Of a stretch of DNA of 64,000 nt, positions 9,412-18,686 are shown piece by piece. This DNA is from an uncultured Oleiphilus sp. (lineage in GTDB: Bacteria > Pseudomonadota > Gammaproteobacteria > Pseudomonadales > Oleiphilaceae), in assembly GCA_913020045.1 (NCBI GenBank), contig CAJWBE010000015.1:17188-81187 (forward strand). The letters run 5' to 3'. Within the stretch, counting starts at the first letter, position 1. Each line of letters begins with the position of its first letter. The position numbers and the translations under genes are program-made. The notes below the pieces were generated by a model, which saw only the letters and a program-made list of their open reading frames with translations, made no database searches and was not told the DNA's origin.

Positions 9412-10251
9412 ATGGAAAATCAAACGATCAAAAATGCGATCCAAATCAACGTTGAAAATGCGATTCAAGAAGATATTGGCAGTGGCGATATTACCGCTGC
9501 TCTGATTAGCGCTAACAAGAATGCAGATGCACTAGTCATTACAAGAGAGTCAGGAATTGCTTGCGGGTCAGCATGGGTAGATGAAGTGTTTCGCCAAGTT
9601 GCTCCCGACGTAAAAATTGAATGGCAAGTCAATGATGGAGACGCGCTGCTTTCTGGCGACGCCCTTTTCAAACTATCTGGGTCTGCGCGAGGCATCCTGA
9701 CGGCAGAACGCTGCGCACTCAATTTTTATCAAACGCTTTCTGGAACGGCGACAACTAGCCGCCACTACGCAGATTTGGTTGCTCATACAGCAGTCAAACT
9801 ACTAGATACCCGTAAAACACTGCCAGGCCTTCGTATCGCGCAAAAATATGCGGTCAAATGTGGCGGCTGCCATAATCATCGTATTGGCTTATACGACGCG
9901 TTTCTAATTAAAGAAAACCACATCATGGCATGCGGATCAATTAAAGATGCCGTAACTAGTGCGCATAAAATAGCACCGGGAAAACCCGTAGAAGTTGAAG
10001 TTGAGTCAATTGATGAGTTCAAGGAAGCCCTTGCGGCAGAAGCGGATATTATTATGTTGGACAACTTCCCTATCGAAGATCTGCTTTATTGCGTCGACGC
10101 TAACAAAGGCAAAGCAAAACTAGAAGCGTCCGGCGGAATCACGCCTAAAACATTGGTCCCAATTGCAGAGACTGGTGTGGACTATATTTCAATTGGCGCA
10201 CTCACCAAAGACTGCAAAGCTCTCGACCTTTCAATGCGAATTACTCTTTAA
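9412..10251 (+). CDS. nadC: Nicotinate-nucleotide pyrophosphorylase (carboxylating)
   Basis: Quinolinate phosphoribosyltransferase, which converts quinolinate and PRPP to nicotinate mononucleotide in de novo NAD synthesis. The 279-residue protein matches the family length. Visible motifs are EDIGSGDIT near the N-terminus, the TAERCALNF segment, [11 protein letters not shown] with conserved substrate-binding residues, [14 protein letters not shown], and the closing EASGGI phosphate-binding loop. It is probably co-transcribed with the upstream protease gene. nadA and nadB are not in the window. Confidence 0.97.
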   Translation: MENQTIKNAIQINVENAIQEDIGSGDITAALISANKNADALVITRESGIACGSAWVDEVFRQVAPDVKIEWQVNDGDALLSGDALFKLSGSARGILTAERCALNFYQTLSGTATTSRHYADLVAHTAVKLLDTRKTLPGLRIAQKYAVKCGGCHNHRIGLYDAFLIKENHIMACGSIKDAVTSAHKIAPGKPVEVEVESIDEFKEALAAEADIIMLDNFPIEDLLYCVDANKGKAKLEASGGITPKTLVPIAETGVDYISIGALTKDCKALDLSMRITL

Positions 10252-10354
10252 TCCAACTCACTTAGCGGCAACTTCGCGGCCATCGTTCGCGCCTTGCCCT
10301 ATTCAACCAGCGATAAATAAGAGAACACCTCATTAATTACATTTCGTAACAGTT

Positions 10355-10390
10355 CGAAACAGATTGGTCACATAGAGCCAATCTGTTTCG
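10355..10390. repeat. Perfect 13-bp inverted repeat between nadC and the GGDEF-EAL gene
   Basis: Arms CGAAACAGATTGG (10355-10367) and CCAATCTGTTTCG (10378-10390) are exact reverse complements, with a 10-base loop. It may terminate nadC, although only CATTACACTTT follows instead of a clean T run. It could also be an operator or leader hairpin for the next gene. Confidence 0.85.
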
Positions 10391-10544
10391 CATTACACTT
10401 TGACTCACAAGGTAAAGGAGGAATGAGACTACCGGTCGTTTAGACGCCTAAGCACCGCCAAAGTCGTTGAGCGCACTTCCGGGGCAACCCAGCTCGCCAC
10501 ATTCATAGTCCGCACATCACGGATAGTTCTGGACTCGCACCGAC
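10391..10544 (+). other. Leader region before the GGDEF-EAL gene
   Basis: About 150 bases lie between the dyad and the ATG at 10545. It holds a purine-rich AGGAGG at 10416-10421 followed one base later by a six-codon frame, which is too close for normal initiation, and a GC-rich stretch with short self-complementary runs. I recognise no known riboswitch class here. Confidence 0.3.
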
Positions 10545-13268
10545 ATGACCAATAAATCTCTTCAAACTAGCCAACGCCTTTCTCGGCAAGTGGCCGCATT
10601 AGTCATTACAAGCGCCGCCATTCTTCTTCAAAATTCGCTTTCAGACCTTATTCCACACCTCTCAATTATCTCCGGCATTTCCGTCGGACTTTTACTACTT
10701 GCGGGCCTGCATGTACTGCCTGTCATCTTTGGGGCGAGCCTTGTTACGCTGACCTTGATTAACGGAGAGCCTAACACGGTAACCCTGCTGTTCTCTGCAA
10801 TTTTTGGCTTTACTGTATGCTTACAAAGCGCATCAATTTTCATGGCCAGTCAGCAGAACAAAGATGACGAAAAACTCATCGGGAATGGCACTAGACTGCT
10901 CAAGTACTTCGGAATATCTATTGCGATCTGCTTACTCTGTGGCGCTCTTCTCGCTCTAAATAGTAATGCGTTTGCATCGAATCAAACTCATTCACTCTCG
11001 ACAATTCTTAACTTCTTCTTAACAAACTACAGCGGCATCTTACTTATTAGCCCCCTATTTATGGCATGGGAAAGCCGCACGTCAGCTCGACTTGTACGCT
11101 GTTCGGCGCTTGAATACGCCGCTTGGTTTACGCTTTGCAGTATGAGCTTTTTATACTTACTAGAACACCAAGCAAACAGCGCTCTCGCCATGACACCGCT
11201 AATGCTATGGGCCGCGTTAAGATTCCCGACAATGGGGGCAAGCTTTGCAATAACGCTTTGCTCGGTTGTCGCCCTATTATCCCACCAACCCGCAACGACA
11301 GACACGGCACTACTTTCTAGCTGGATAGACCTTCATCTAAACCAATTGCAATGGGCGTTTATTTGTATGAGCAGTCTCTACATCAACGCGACCCTGCATG
11401 AGAAAAGAACGGCAGAACTCAGGTTTGACGACTTAGTGCAAGAACGCACAATGTCTCTAAGCCAAGCCAATCAGGAACTAAAGGACGAAGTGTTTATCCG
11501 GGAGCAAGCGGAACATTCACAGCGAAACATTTCAAAACGTTATCGATCCCTAATAGAAAGCGCAGGCATACCCATAATTGTGCTTGATAAAAACATGTGT
11601 ATCCGACAATGGAACCAGGCCGCTGAGGCAACATTTGGCTACACACGAGAAGTCATTTTGGGCAAGAATTTCATCGATTACTTTATCCCCGAAGACCAGC
11701 AAGATGATATGGCCTGGAAGCTCACACAAGTGTTTGAAAGCGGTATTAAACAGAATAATATTGAGAGCGATACGCTCAGCTACGAAGGCCAAACACAAAC
11801 CATGCTTTGGAACATTAATCCTTTGGCTGGCGCTAATGAAAAACTTGATGACACGCGCTATCTCTTGCTTGGTCAGAACATATCTGCAATCAAAAAAACG
11901 CAGGACCAGCTTCACTATCTCGCTCACTTCGATTCATTAACAGGCTGCGCTAACCGACGGCTATTCGAAGACCGCTGCGCACAGGCCATCCAGTCTGCCA
12001 TCCGTCACAAACATAGCATCGCTTTAATTGGCTTGGACATCGACCACTTCAAACGCATCAATGACACCTTAGGCCACGATGCGGGAGATGAGTTTCTCAA
12101 GACGCTAGCAAGTCGGTTACGAGAGTGCGTTCGACGCGAGGACACGATAGCGCGCCTCGGCGGCGATGAGTTCGCTGTATTACTGGCAAACGTAAATGGC
12201 CAAGAAGGCGCAGAAGTCGTCGCGCGCAACATGTTAGAAACCATTACGCAGCCGATACAACTAAAAAGCCACGAACTTGTTATTACCTCTAGCATCGGCA
12301 TCACACTTTGTCCGGCCGACGGCACACACTACCCCGACTTGCTAAAGAACTCCGATATGGCGATGTATCGCGCGAAAAATGCGGGTCGTAATAATATTCA
12401 GTTCTATAGTCCAGAAATGAATGAAGAAATGCAGCGGCAAATGCTAATAGAGCAAGACCTACGAACAGCACTAAAAGAAAAACAATTCGAACTTTATTAC
12501 CAGCCCATCGTTAACATGGAAACTGGCGAAGTGGTCGCACTAGAAGTATTGCTAAGATGGCAACACCCGCACAGAGGAATGCTACGCCCTAACTACTTTC
12601 TCGATGTGGCAGAGCAAACAGGCTTGTTAAATGAAATAGGAGAATGGGCGCTTAGAAAAACGTGTGAAGAAGGGTTAGAAATCCAGGCCGAAGCGGGCAT
12701 TGAACTTCAGTTTGCGCTCAATATATCAAGCCGCCAATACAGCCACCCTAACCTACTTAACACCGTAACCAACGCGCTAGAAGAAACAGGATTTAACCCT
12801 CGCCATCTGATCTTAGAAATATCAGAAAGCACGCTCACGACCAATTCAGAGCAGTCGCGAACAACACTTCAGGCGCTGAGCGACATGGGATTATCCTTAT
12901 CAATCGACAGCTTTGGCACCGGCCTTTCTTCACTAAGACAAATAAAACAAATTCCGATCGATATCATCAAAATCGATCGCAGCTTCGTAAATGGAATACC
13001 AGAAGACAGCAGCGATATGGCAATTGCTGAAACCTTGCTATCCGTTGCGACGCAAATGGATCTAAAGACATTCGCGACCGGCGTAGAAACTAGGAAACAA
13101 GAAGCGTTTCTCAAAATTCACGGCTGCCGCTACGCGCAGGGCTATCTCTATTCTCCGCCACTGCCCTTCAAGCAATTAAAAAAGCTATTACACTCCATTC
13201 AGTCTGGCGAGACGATTCATGCTGGAAGCCAAATTTACCTACCGTTCACTGCAAAAAATCATCCCTAG
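10545..13268 (+). CDS. MASE1-PAS-GGDEF-EAL membrane sensor
   Basis: Cyclic-di-GMP signalling protein of 907 residues. Residues about 15-290 form a hydrophobic multi-helix sensor of the MASE1 type. A PAS domain lies at about 328-450. The GGDEF domain has an intact GGDEF signature at 539-543 and an RxxD inhibitory site at 530-533, so it is probably an active diguanylate cyclase with product inhibition. The EAL domain reads EVL at 667-669. It has DS instead of DD at 788-789 in the normally DDFGTG metal motif, while the later KIDRSF and GVET motifs are retained. Phosphodiesterase activity is therefore doubtful, and the EAL part may act as a c-di-GMP or GTP sensor. The gene converges on the ParA-like gene with 7 bases between stops. 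Confidence 0.92.
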   Translation: MTNKSLQTSQRLSRQVAALVITSAAILLQNSLSDLIPHLSIISGISVGLLLLAGLHVLPVIFGASLVTLTLINGEPNTVTLLFSAIFGFTVCLQSASIFMASQQNKDDEKLIGNGTRLLKYFGISIAICLLCGALLALNSNAFASNQTHSLSTILNFFLTNYSGILLISPLFMAWESRTSARLVRCSALEYAAWFTLCSMSFLYLLEHQANSALAMTPLMLWAALRFPTMGASFAITLCSVVALLSHQPATTDTALLSSWIDLHLNQLQWAFICMSSLYINATLHEKRTAELRFDDLVQERTMSLSQANQELKDEVFIREQAEHSQRNISKRYRSLIESAGIPIIVLDKNMCIRQWNQAAEATFGYTREVILGKNFIDYFIPEDQQDDMAWKLTQVFESGIKQNNIESDTLSYEGQTQTMLWNINPLAGANEKLDDTRYLLLGQNISAIKKTQDQLHYLAHFDSLTGCANRRLFEDRCAQAIQSAIRHKHSIALIGLDIDHFKRINDTLGHDAGDEFLKTLASRLRECVRREDTIARLGGDEFAVLLANVNGQEGAEVVARNMLETITQPIQLKSHELVITSSIGITLCPADGTHYPDLLKNSDMAMYRAKNAGRNNIQFYSPEMNEEMQRQMLIEQDLRTALKEKQFELYYQPIVNMETGEVVALEVLLRWQHPHRGMLRPNYFLDVAEQTGLLNEIGEWALRKTCEEGLEIQAEAGIELQFALNISSRQYSHPNLLNTVTNALEETGFNPRHLILEISESTLTTNSEQSRTTLQALSDMGLSLSIDSFGTGLSSLRQIKQIPIDIIKIDRSFVNGIPEDSSDMAIAETLLSVATQMDLKTFATGVETRKQEAFLKIHGCRYAQGYLYSPPLPFKQLKKLLHSIQSGETIHAGSQIYLPFTAKNHP

Positions 13269-13275
13269 GGCCTGA

Positions 13276-14037
13276 CTACAAAGACTCTGCAAGCTCGATA
13301 AACTGCAACGTTAAGTTGTGTTTAGGCGCAAAATACACCAGCGGCTGACTGTTTTGATGGGATTCTTTCATCTTAACGGACGCTGAAATCTTAACGGGTA
13401 GTACCGGAAGCCCTTCTGCTAACAACTCATCCACTAGTTTTTGCGGCAAACTGGCTCTTGGCTGAAATTGATTTACAACAATTCCCTCCACCGTCAACGC
13501 ATCGTTATGATCTTCTTGTATGTCCTTAAGCTCACCCATTATTTGATAGAGTGCTTTACGGGAAAAATCATCACAGTCGAAGGGTATCAATACGCGGTCC
13601 GCCGAAATCAGCGCAGAGCGCGTATAAAAGTTCAGCGCGGGAGCCGTATCAATTAAAATCTCATCGTAGTACTTTTCCATCTCTCTCAAAGCATTACGTA
13701 GTTTGTATATTTTATGCTTCGCCTCAAGCTTTCGCTCAAGATAGTCTAGTTCCGGACTAGACGACAGGACTGACAAATTTTCAAACTCTGTGGCATGAAT
13801 AAAATCACTCAAGTCTTTATTGAACAAATTAAATGAGAGGGTCTGTTCAAAAAAATCCGCTACCGTTTCTTTAAACTCAGACGCTGAAAGGCCCGTTAAA
13901 TAGTGGGTCGAATTTCCTTGAGGATCAAGATCAACGACCAACACACGCTTTCCTTTGGAGGCAAATACCGCAGCTAGGTTACAAGTAATACTTGATTTGC
14001 CCACTCCGCCCTTCTGATTGAACACAACCCTGATCAT
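13276..14037 (-). CDS. Orphan ParA/Soj-like P-loop ATPase
   Basis: ParA-family ATPase that likely positions a cargo on the nucleoid or at a pole. With the ATG at 14037 the protein is 253 residues, starting MIRVVFNQKGG with the deviant Walker A KGGVGKS at 9-15. The DLDPQGN switch and the LIDTAPALN Walker B are intact. I choose 14037 because GGAG lies six bases upstream; an ATG at 14049 in the same frame lacks a good site. No parB or parS-like sequence is seen nearby, so this is not the main chromosome partition locus. It lies 84 bases downstream of hda on the same strand. The cargo is unknown. Confidence 0.88.
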   Translation of the reverse strand: MIRVVFNQKGGVGKSSITCNLAAVFASKGKRVLVVDLDPQGNSTHYLTGLSASEFKETVADFFEQTLSFNLFNKDLSDFIHATEFENLSVLSSSPELDYLERKLEAKHKIYKLRNALREMEKYYDEILIDTAPALNFYTRSALISADRVLIPFDCDDFSRKALYQIMGELKDIQEDHNDALTVEGIVVNQFQPRASLPQKLVDELLAEGLPVLPVKISASVKMKESHQNSQPLVYFAPKHNLTLQFIELAESL

Positions 14038-14121
14038 ATTTTTCTCCATCTCGCGCTGCGCGCGCTGCTTAAATATTAGATTTATTCCATTGCGAATCTT
14101 GTGCTTGCATAAGGCAATATA

Positions 14122-14859
14122 CTACCAAGCGAGCGTTTTCTTAACGAAAGGGATAGATAATTTTTGCTTTTGTTTGTGTATCCAGCATGCCTTGTCCAAA
14201 TCGTTCAATATCTTCAGCAAGGCCCCTAGATCACGCCCACTTCGGCGGATGATATAGGCCGTCACTTCAGCACTAAGGTCTAGACCTCTAGTCCGTGCTA
14301 GCGCGCTCAGCACTTCTTGCTTTTCATGGTCACACATTGCGCTCAAACGTAATGACAAGCCAGAACGATAGCGAGATGCCAAGTCAGGAAGCGACAAATT
14401 TAGCTGAGAGACCGAGCAACTTGAGGTTACCAGCATTTGTTTCATCGACACCTTTAACTCGTTAAACAAGTTAAACAGTAATGTCTCGAAATTTTGACTG
14501 GGAAGCACTTGTTTCACGTCTTCAATAACGAGCGCATCGTAATGTTTAAATGCATCGTAGGCACCACTTAGATCCGCTCCGGCTGCTTGCAATAATGAAG
14601 GTAACGACAAATAAGCCGCCGACAAACCAAGCTCTTCGTAAACATTCAATGCGGACATAGCGAGATGAGTTTTACCACTACCCTCGGGGCCCGCCAGGTA
14701 AATAAAGCCATCTTGTCCTGAGCGAACTTGTCGCTCCAATATTTGAGCGGCTTTTAGGTTTGTCTCGCCAACAAAGGATGAAAATGAAATATCGTCTGAT
14801 GGCGCAAAAGGTAAAGCTAGCTGAGTCAAATCCGCTGTTTTAGATGCTTCTAGCGTCAT
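14122..14859 (-). CDS. hda: DnaA regulatory inactivator Hda
   Basis: AAA+ protein that, bound to the DNA-loaded sliding clamp, stimulates ATP hydrolysis by DnaA and so prevents re-initiation. The 245-residue protein has a clamp-binding motif QLALPF at residues 13-18, a Walker A GPEGSGKT at 57-64, and a DnaA-like AAA+ body ending in a small helical lid. E. coli Hda is about 233 residues, so the length fits, and the lack of a DnaA DNA-binding domain excludes DnaA itself. Its ATG overlaps the stop of the phosphatidyltransferase gene by four bases, indicating an operon with it. Confidence 0.93.
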   Translation of the reverse strand: MTLEASKTADLTQLALPFAPSDDISFSSFVGETNLKAAQILERQVRSGQDGFIYLAGPEGSGKTHLAMSALNVYEELGLSAAYLSLPSLLQAAGADLSGAYDAFKHYDALVIEDVKQVLPSQNFETLLFNLFNELKVSMKQMLVTSSCSVSQLNLSLPDLASRYRSGLSLRLSAMCDHEKQEVLSALARTRGLDLSAEVTAYIIRRSGRDLGALLKILNDLDKACWIHKQKQKLSIPFVKKTLAW

Positions 14860-15416
14860 GTCTCGTCTTTCTCGCGAAGCTCCGTAACGCCTCGATTAGA
14901 CCAAACAAATACATAGTGCACACCGCTAAGCAATGTAATAAACAGTACACACCAAACACCGTAAACGATGACTTCCTCGGGCATTGGTCCACCGGCCAAT
15001 TTAATAATCACCGCCAGCGCATAAACGATTTGCGCCATGGTACAGGTTTTGCCAAAGATGGACGGCTTAATATCGTAATGGCTAATAAAGTAGTGATAAA
15101 TCAAAGCTCCGGCCACAATAACGAGATCACGACTTAAAATAACGATCGTTAGCCAAACAGGAATTTGAGCAGTCCACGCTAATACCACGTAGGCTGTCAT
15201 CAACAACAACTTGTCTGCTAATGGATCCGCAATCGCACCAAATCTAGACTTCCAATTGAACTGCCTCGCTAAAAAACCATCTACCCCGTCAGACAAGCCG
15301 GCAACAAAAAATATTACGAGCGCCAAACCATATTGTTCTTGATAAACACAAGCAGCGAACGGAAATATCAGCAATATCCGAATGATCGTTAATATATTAG
15401 GAATTTGCCTCAGCAC
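14856..15416 (-). CDS. CDP-alcohol phosphatidyltransferase (PgsA-like)
   Basis: Integral membrane enzyme that transfers a phosphatidyl group from CDP-diacylglycerol to an alcohol, most likely glycerol-3-phosphate. The 186-residue protein has several hydrophobic helices and the complete family signature DGxDGxxAR-x8-G-x3-D-x3-D, here from DGVDGFLAR through GAIADPLAD at about residues 43-67. The length fits PgsA (about 182). A second pgsA may sit elsewhere, as this position between hda and a DUF2066 gene is a known separate neighbourhood in related genomes, so no symbol is given. It starts 4 bases after the DUF2066 stop. Confidence 0.88.
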   Translation of the reverse strand: MLRQIPNILTIIRILLIFPFAACVYQEQYGLALVIFFVAGLSDGVDGFLARQFNWKSRFGAIADPLADKLLLMTAYVVLAWTAQIPVWLTIVILSRDLVIVAGALIYHYFISHYDIKPSIFGKTCTMAQIVYALAVIIKLAGGPMPEEVIVYGVWCVLFITLLSGVHYVFVWSNRGVTELREKDET

Positions 15417-15420
15417 CTGT

Positions 15421-16761
15421 CTAATCCTTCAAAACGATAGGGTGATTCCAAACGAAATACTCAATATTCACGGGTTTTATTACCAACTCAGCGCTTGTTG
15501 CGTCATCACGATTGACTTCATTGACACCAAGAGACTCCGCTGTCTCTAGCGCCCCCATAGTCGCGACAACTTTCTTGCGCTTCATTTTATTACCGAGATC
15601 CACGTACTCGAAAAACTGAGCGCGCTGACCTTTTAGGTCAAGCATATATGCAGCACTAGACTCTCTTACCCACAACAAGCGACTACTTTTAATTGTCGGT
15701 AATGACGAAAGATATTCTTCTAATCCAGCATAATCCGAGAATGACTCGACACCAGCGACCTCGATTGTCATGAGACCCTGAACCTCATCAGAGGTTTGTC
15801 TGACTGCGTACCGAGACGCAAGGACTTGAGATACCTCCGTCATCACTTGAGACCATGCCTGCGCTTCGTCCTCGCCCTTGACTGCCCCGGTGTATTCCAA
15901 ACCCTTAAAACTCATCACCCAATCTAATTCTGCAAACCGACCAAGCTCACCATTGCCAAGCTGGGTATTATTCCTAACAAGCACATTGACATCAGGTGCA
16001 TATCGACGCGCTCCAACCTCAACAGAATCTGGGTAAAGCCCCCAAACATCATTAACGTCAATTGCACTCATGTCTTCCAGGTCTACCACTGGGAAAAATG
16101 CAGGTAAACCCTGTACTGATGCAGCGTCGAGCGCTGGAGCAATATCAGACTCATCAGAAGTGCCCAATAGACGCCGCTCAGCGCCATCAAAGTTCGCTAC
16201 CCAAAACAGTAGTGATGGACGCGTCTTGCCCCAAATAGGCACGCCATAACGCCTCATTCCGGCGTTGACCGCCGACGATGAAAACACAACGTCAATTAGG
16301 TAAGGGGCAACATAGCGCGCCTCCTCCGCAATCCCTTCTAGGTTTTCCGAGTCAATTTCAGGGCTCTGAGCAGACTCATCAAGAGCGTCTTCGCTACCTC
16401 TGGGAACCGCTCCCGCGGCAAGCGCTCTATGCTGGGCAATAAACTCAGGGTTATCACGATAACTGAAAGACGAAACAAACTGCTGAGGGCGAGACAGTAT
16501 CGATTCTAGGCCGCTTTCACTGTGCAGCGAGCGATCACCACTCACCTTGTTGAGCACAATATCTAGCGCATTAGCAAACGCATCACCACGGTCTTTAGTT
16601 TGTTGTGACGCTACAGGAACAACGGCATGGTAAAGCCCATCAACCTGAACTGCGTCTGCCCGATCACTGAACGTTAGCGTCATTAAAGGGACGAGCAAAA
16701 ACACGGTTAAGTGTATGAGGTGTTTCAAAGATTTAAGACCCACTGCAGGAACAACAAACAA
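15421..16761 (-). CDS. DUF2066 domain protein, exported
   Basis: Uncharacterised DUF2066 family protein of up to 446 residues. The N-terminus has a basic stretch and a hydrophobic segment, then a cleavage-like site near residue 37, consistent with a signal peptide. The mature part starts with the family-type region of small exported domains ([27 protein letters not shown]) and continues with the [36 protein letters not shown] block. It probably acts in the periplasm, but no function is known. It heads the operon DUF2066-phosphatidyltransferase-hda and is divergent from purM. A downstream GTG or TTG could be the real start, as the first ATG is near the purM promoter region. Confidence 0.85.
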   Translation of the reverse strand: MFVVPAVGLKSLKHLIHLTVFLLVPLMTLTFSDRADAVQVDGLYHAVVPVASQQTKDRGDAFANALDIVLNKVSGDRSLHSESGLESILSRPQQFVSSFSYRDNPEFIAQHRALAAGAVPRGSEDALDESAQSPEIDSENLEGIAEEARYVAPYLIDVVFSSSAVNAGMRRYGVPIWGKTRPSLLFWVANFDGAERRLLGTSDESDIAPALDAASVQGLPAFFPVVDLEDMSAIDVNDVWGLYPDSVEVGARRYAPDVNVLVRNNTQLGNGELGRFAELDWVMSFKGLEYTGAVKGEDEAQAWSQVMTEVSQVLASRYAVRQTSDEVQGLMTIEVAGVESFSDYAGLEEYLSSLPTIKSSRLLWVRESSAAYMLDLKGQRAQFFEYVDLGNKMKRKKVVATMGALETAESLGVNEVNRDDATSAELVIKPVNIEYFVWNHPIVLKD

Positions 16762-16831
16762 GAAGTTAAGGCATATTATTTCATCTCAGCGCGATAAAAC
16801 AACTAAAACGCAGTATTTGCACAAACAGAAT

Positions 16832-16860
16832 TTGGCCTCAATGACAACAACTGCTAGAAT
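16832..16860 (+). promoter_or_regulatory. Candidate sigma-70 promoter of purM
   Basis: TTGGCC (16832-16837), a 17-base spacer, then TAGAAT (16855-16860), followed by a GC-rich discriminator CCGCGC. A start near 16867 would exclude the upstream in-frame ATG codons and supports the purM ATG at 16904. No PUR box is visible. Confidence 0.55.
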
Positions 16861-16903
16861 CCGCGCTCCTAAATTAAGGCGATCTATGCGAGGCCTAGCA
16901 CCC

Positions 16904-17962
16904 ATGACAGATTCAACCAATAAACAAACACCATCTCTAAGCTACAAGGATGCCGGCGTAGACATCGATGCCGGAAATGCATTGGTTGATCGAATCAAGG
17001 GTGTCGCCAAGCGAACTCGCCGACCAGAGGTGATGGCCGGTCTCGGTGGTTTTGGCGCCCTATTTGAACTACCAAAAGGCTACGAAGAACCTGTTTTGAT
17101 ATCTGGCACCGATGGTGTAGGCACAAAACTACGCTTAGCAATGGACCTAGGCAAGCACGACACGATCGGTATCGACCTTGTCGCAATGTGCGTTAACGAC
17201 CTGATTGTCGCAGGAGCTGAGCCACTATTTTTCCTCGACTATTACGCAACAGGAAAACTTAACATTGATATCGCGGCCGATGTTGTCTCGGGCATAGGCG
17301 ATGGCTGCGAGCTATCAGGCTGTTCACTTGTGGGCGGTGAAACAGCTGAAATGCCAGGCATGTATGAAGGCGAAGATTATGACCTAGCGGGCTTTTGTGT
17401 TGGGATTGCCGAAAAATCTAAGATTATTGACGGCAGTAACGTCGCTGACGGTGACGCACTGATTGCCTTGGCATCGTCAGGCCCGCACTCCAATGGGTAT
17501 TCGTTGATCCGCAAAGTTCTTGAGGTATCAGGTGACTCACTCGATACGAAAGTCGGCGACACAGATTTAGCAACGGCCTTAATGGCGCCCACAAAAATCT
17601 ACGTCAAGTCAGTGCTTGAGTTAATGAAAACCCAGCAGGTTAATGCTCTGTCGCATATCACTGGCGGTGGATTCTTAGAAAACATACCTCGCGTTTTGCC
17701 AGCAGACACCAAGGCCGTCGTTAACCTCGATAGCTATGAGCTACCCGACGTTTTTAAATGGCTTCAAAAGGCTGGCAACATCGACAGTCGAGAAATGTTT
17801 CGAACATTCAACTGCGGCGTTGGCTTGATACTTTGCGTTCCTGCGAGTGACGCTGATAAGTGTGTGCAACAGTTGAAGTCACTGGGCGAACAAGCGTGGC
17901 AATTAGGCCATATTGAAAAAGCAGTGAATGGCGAAGAACAGGTCGAGCTAAAAGGTCTATAA
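16904..17962 (+). CDS. purM: Phosphoribosylformylglycinamidine cyclo-ligase
   Basis: AIR synthetase, the fifth step of purine synthesis: closes FGAM to the imidazole ring using ATP. With the ATG at 16904 the protein is 352 residues, the usual length. The frame is open further upstream, but those codons fall before or within the predicted promoter. GCGAGG lies ten bases before the chosen ATG. Visible motifs include [15 protein letters not shown] near the N-terminus, the [14 protein letters not shown] loop, [11 protein letters not shown], and the [12 protein letters not shown] and THITGGG-like ([14 protein letters not shown]) motifs. purN begins three bases after the stop, so the two are co-transcribed. 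Confidence 0.97.
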   Translation: MTDSTNKQTPSLSYKDAGVDIDAGNALVDRIKGVAKRTRRPEVMAGLGGFGALFELPKGYEEPVLISGTDGVGTKLRLAMDLGKHDTIGIDLVAMCVNDLIVAGAEPLFFLDYYATGKLNIDIAADVVSGIGDGCELSGCSLVGGETAEMPGMYEGEDYDLAGFCVGIAEKSKIIDGSNVADGDALIALASSGPHSNGYSLIRKVLEVSGDSLDTKVGDTDLATALMAPTKIYVKSVLELMKTQQVNALSHITGGGFLENIPRVLPADTKAVVNLDSYELPDVFKWLQKAGNIDSREMFRTFNCGVGLILCVPASDADKCVQQLKSLGEQAWQLGHIEKAVNGEEQVELKGL

Positions 17963-17965
17963 GTA

Positions 17966-18643
17966 ATGGAGCCCGAAATCGCAAAAGCACCGATCATTGT
18001 CGTTCTTATCTCTGGCAGCGGCAGTAATCTCCAGGCTATTATTGACCAAGTCGCTAGCGAAGAAATACCTGCCGTTATTGGTGCCGTCATCTCTAATCGT
18101 CCAGAGGCGAAAGGGCTCGAGCGGGCAAAAAAAGCAGGTATACCAACTGCAACAGTAGACCACAAGAACTTCGAACAAAGAGAGCTTTTCGACGCTAATC
18201 TAATTCGCACGATCGATGAATATCAACCCGACTTAATCGTGCTTGCCGGTTTCATGCGAATTTTGACACCTGACTTTGTGCGTCGGTACGAAGGTAAGCT
18301 GCTAAACATCCACCCATCACTCCTACCCAAATATCCAGGATTACACACACATCAAAGAGCAATCGATGCTGGCGACCTCGAACATGGTGTCACCACTCAT
18401 TTTGTTACAACAGATCTGGATAGCGGCCCTAACATCATTCAAGCAACCGTTCCTGTCTTACCTCAGGACACCGCAGAGTCTTTAGCTACCCGCGTTCAGC
18501 ATCAGGAGCATGTCATTTATCCAATTACGGTAAAATGGTTTGTTCAAGGAAGAATAACCATGTCGGGCGACACAGCGCAGCTTGATGGAGTAGACCTTCC
18601 TCAATCGGGCTTGCCTCTCGAAAGCCCCAACACCTTGCACTAA
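17966..18643 (+). CDS. purN: Phosphoribosylglycinamide formyltransferase
   Basis: GAR transformylase, the third step of purine synthesis, which uses 10-formyl-tetrahydrofolate. The 225-residue protein opens with the SGSGSNLQAI phosphate loop and has the catalytic Asn-His-Asp set in LNIHPSLLPKYPGLHTH and the later TTDLDSGP segment. It is slightly longer at the C-terminus than E. coli PurN (212). It follows purM by 3 bases, and a DUF3108 gene follows after about 40 bases. No hairpin terminator is visible after it. Confidence 0.97.
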   Translation: MEPEIAKAPIIVVLISGSGSNLQAIIDQVASEEIPAVIGAVISNRPEAKGLERAKKAGIPTATVDHKNFEQRELFDANLIRTIDEYQPDLIVLAGFMRILTPDFVRRYEGKLLNIHPSLLPKYPGLHTHQRAIDAGDLEHGVTTHFVTTDLDSGPNIIQATVPVLPQDTAESLATRVQHQEHVIYPITVKWFVQGRITMSGDTAQLDGVDLPQSGLPLESPNTLH

Positions 18644-18686
18644 ACTATCCTAAACTCTAAAGAGTAACGAACTCAGGTACTTGTTC

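Noticed and set aside
10416..10443. AGGAGG followed by a six-codon ATG frame before the GGDEF-EAL gene
   Set aside because: The spacing is one base, too short for initiation, and the frame is too short to support a peptide.
10391..10544. Possible c-di-GMP (GEMM) riboswitch before the c-di-GMP gene
   Set aside because: The conserved GEMM core segments are not present by eye. A covariance search would settle it.
13276..14859. ParAB-type partition locus
   Set aside because: No ParB gene and no parS-like 16-mer were seen near the ParA-like gene.
16762..16903. PurR operator upstream of purM
   Set aside because: The expected ACGCAAACGTTTGCGT-like palindrome is not seen.
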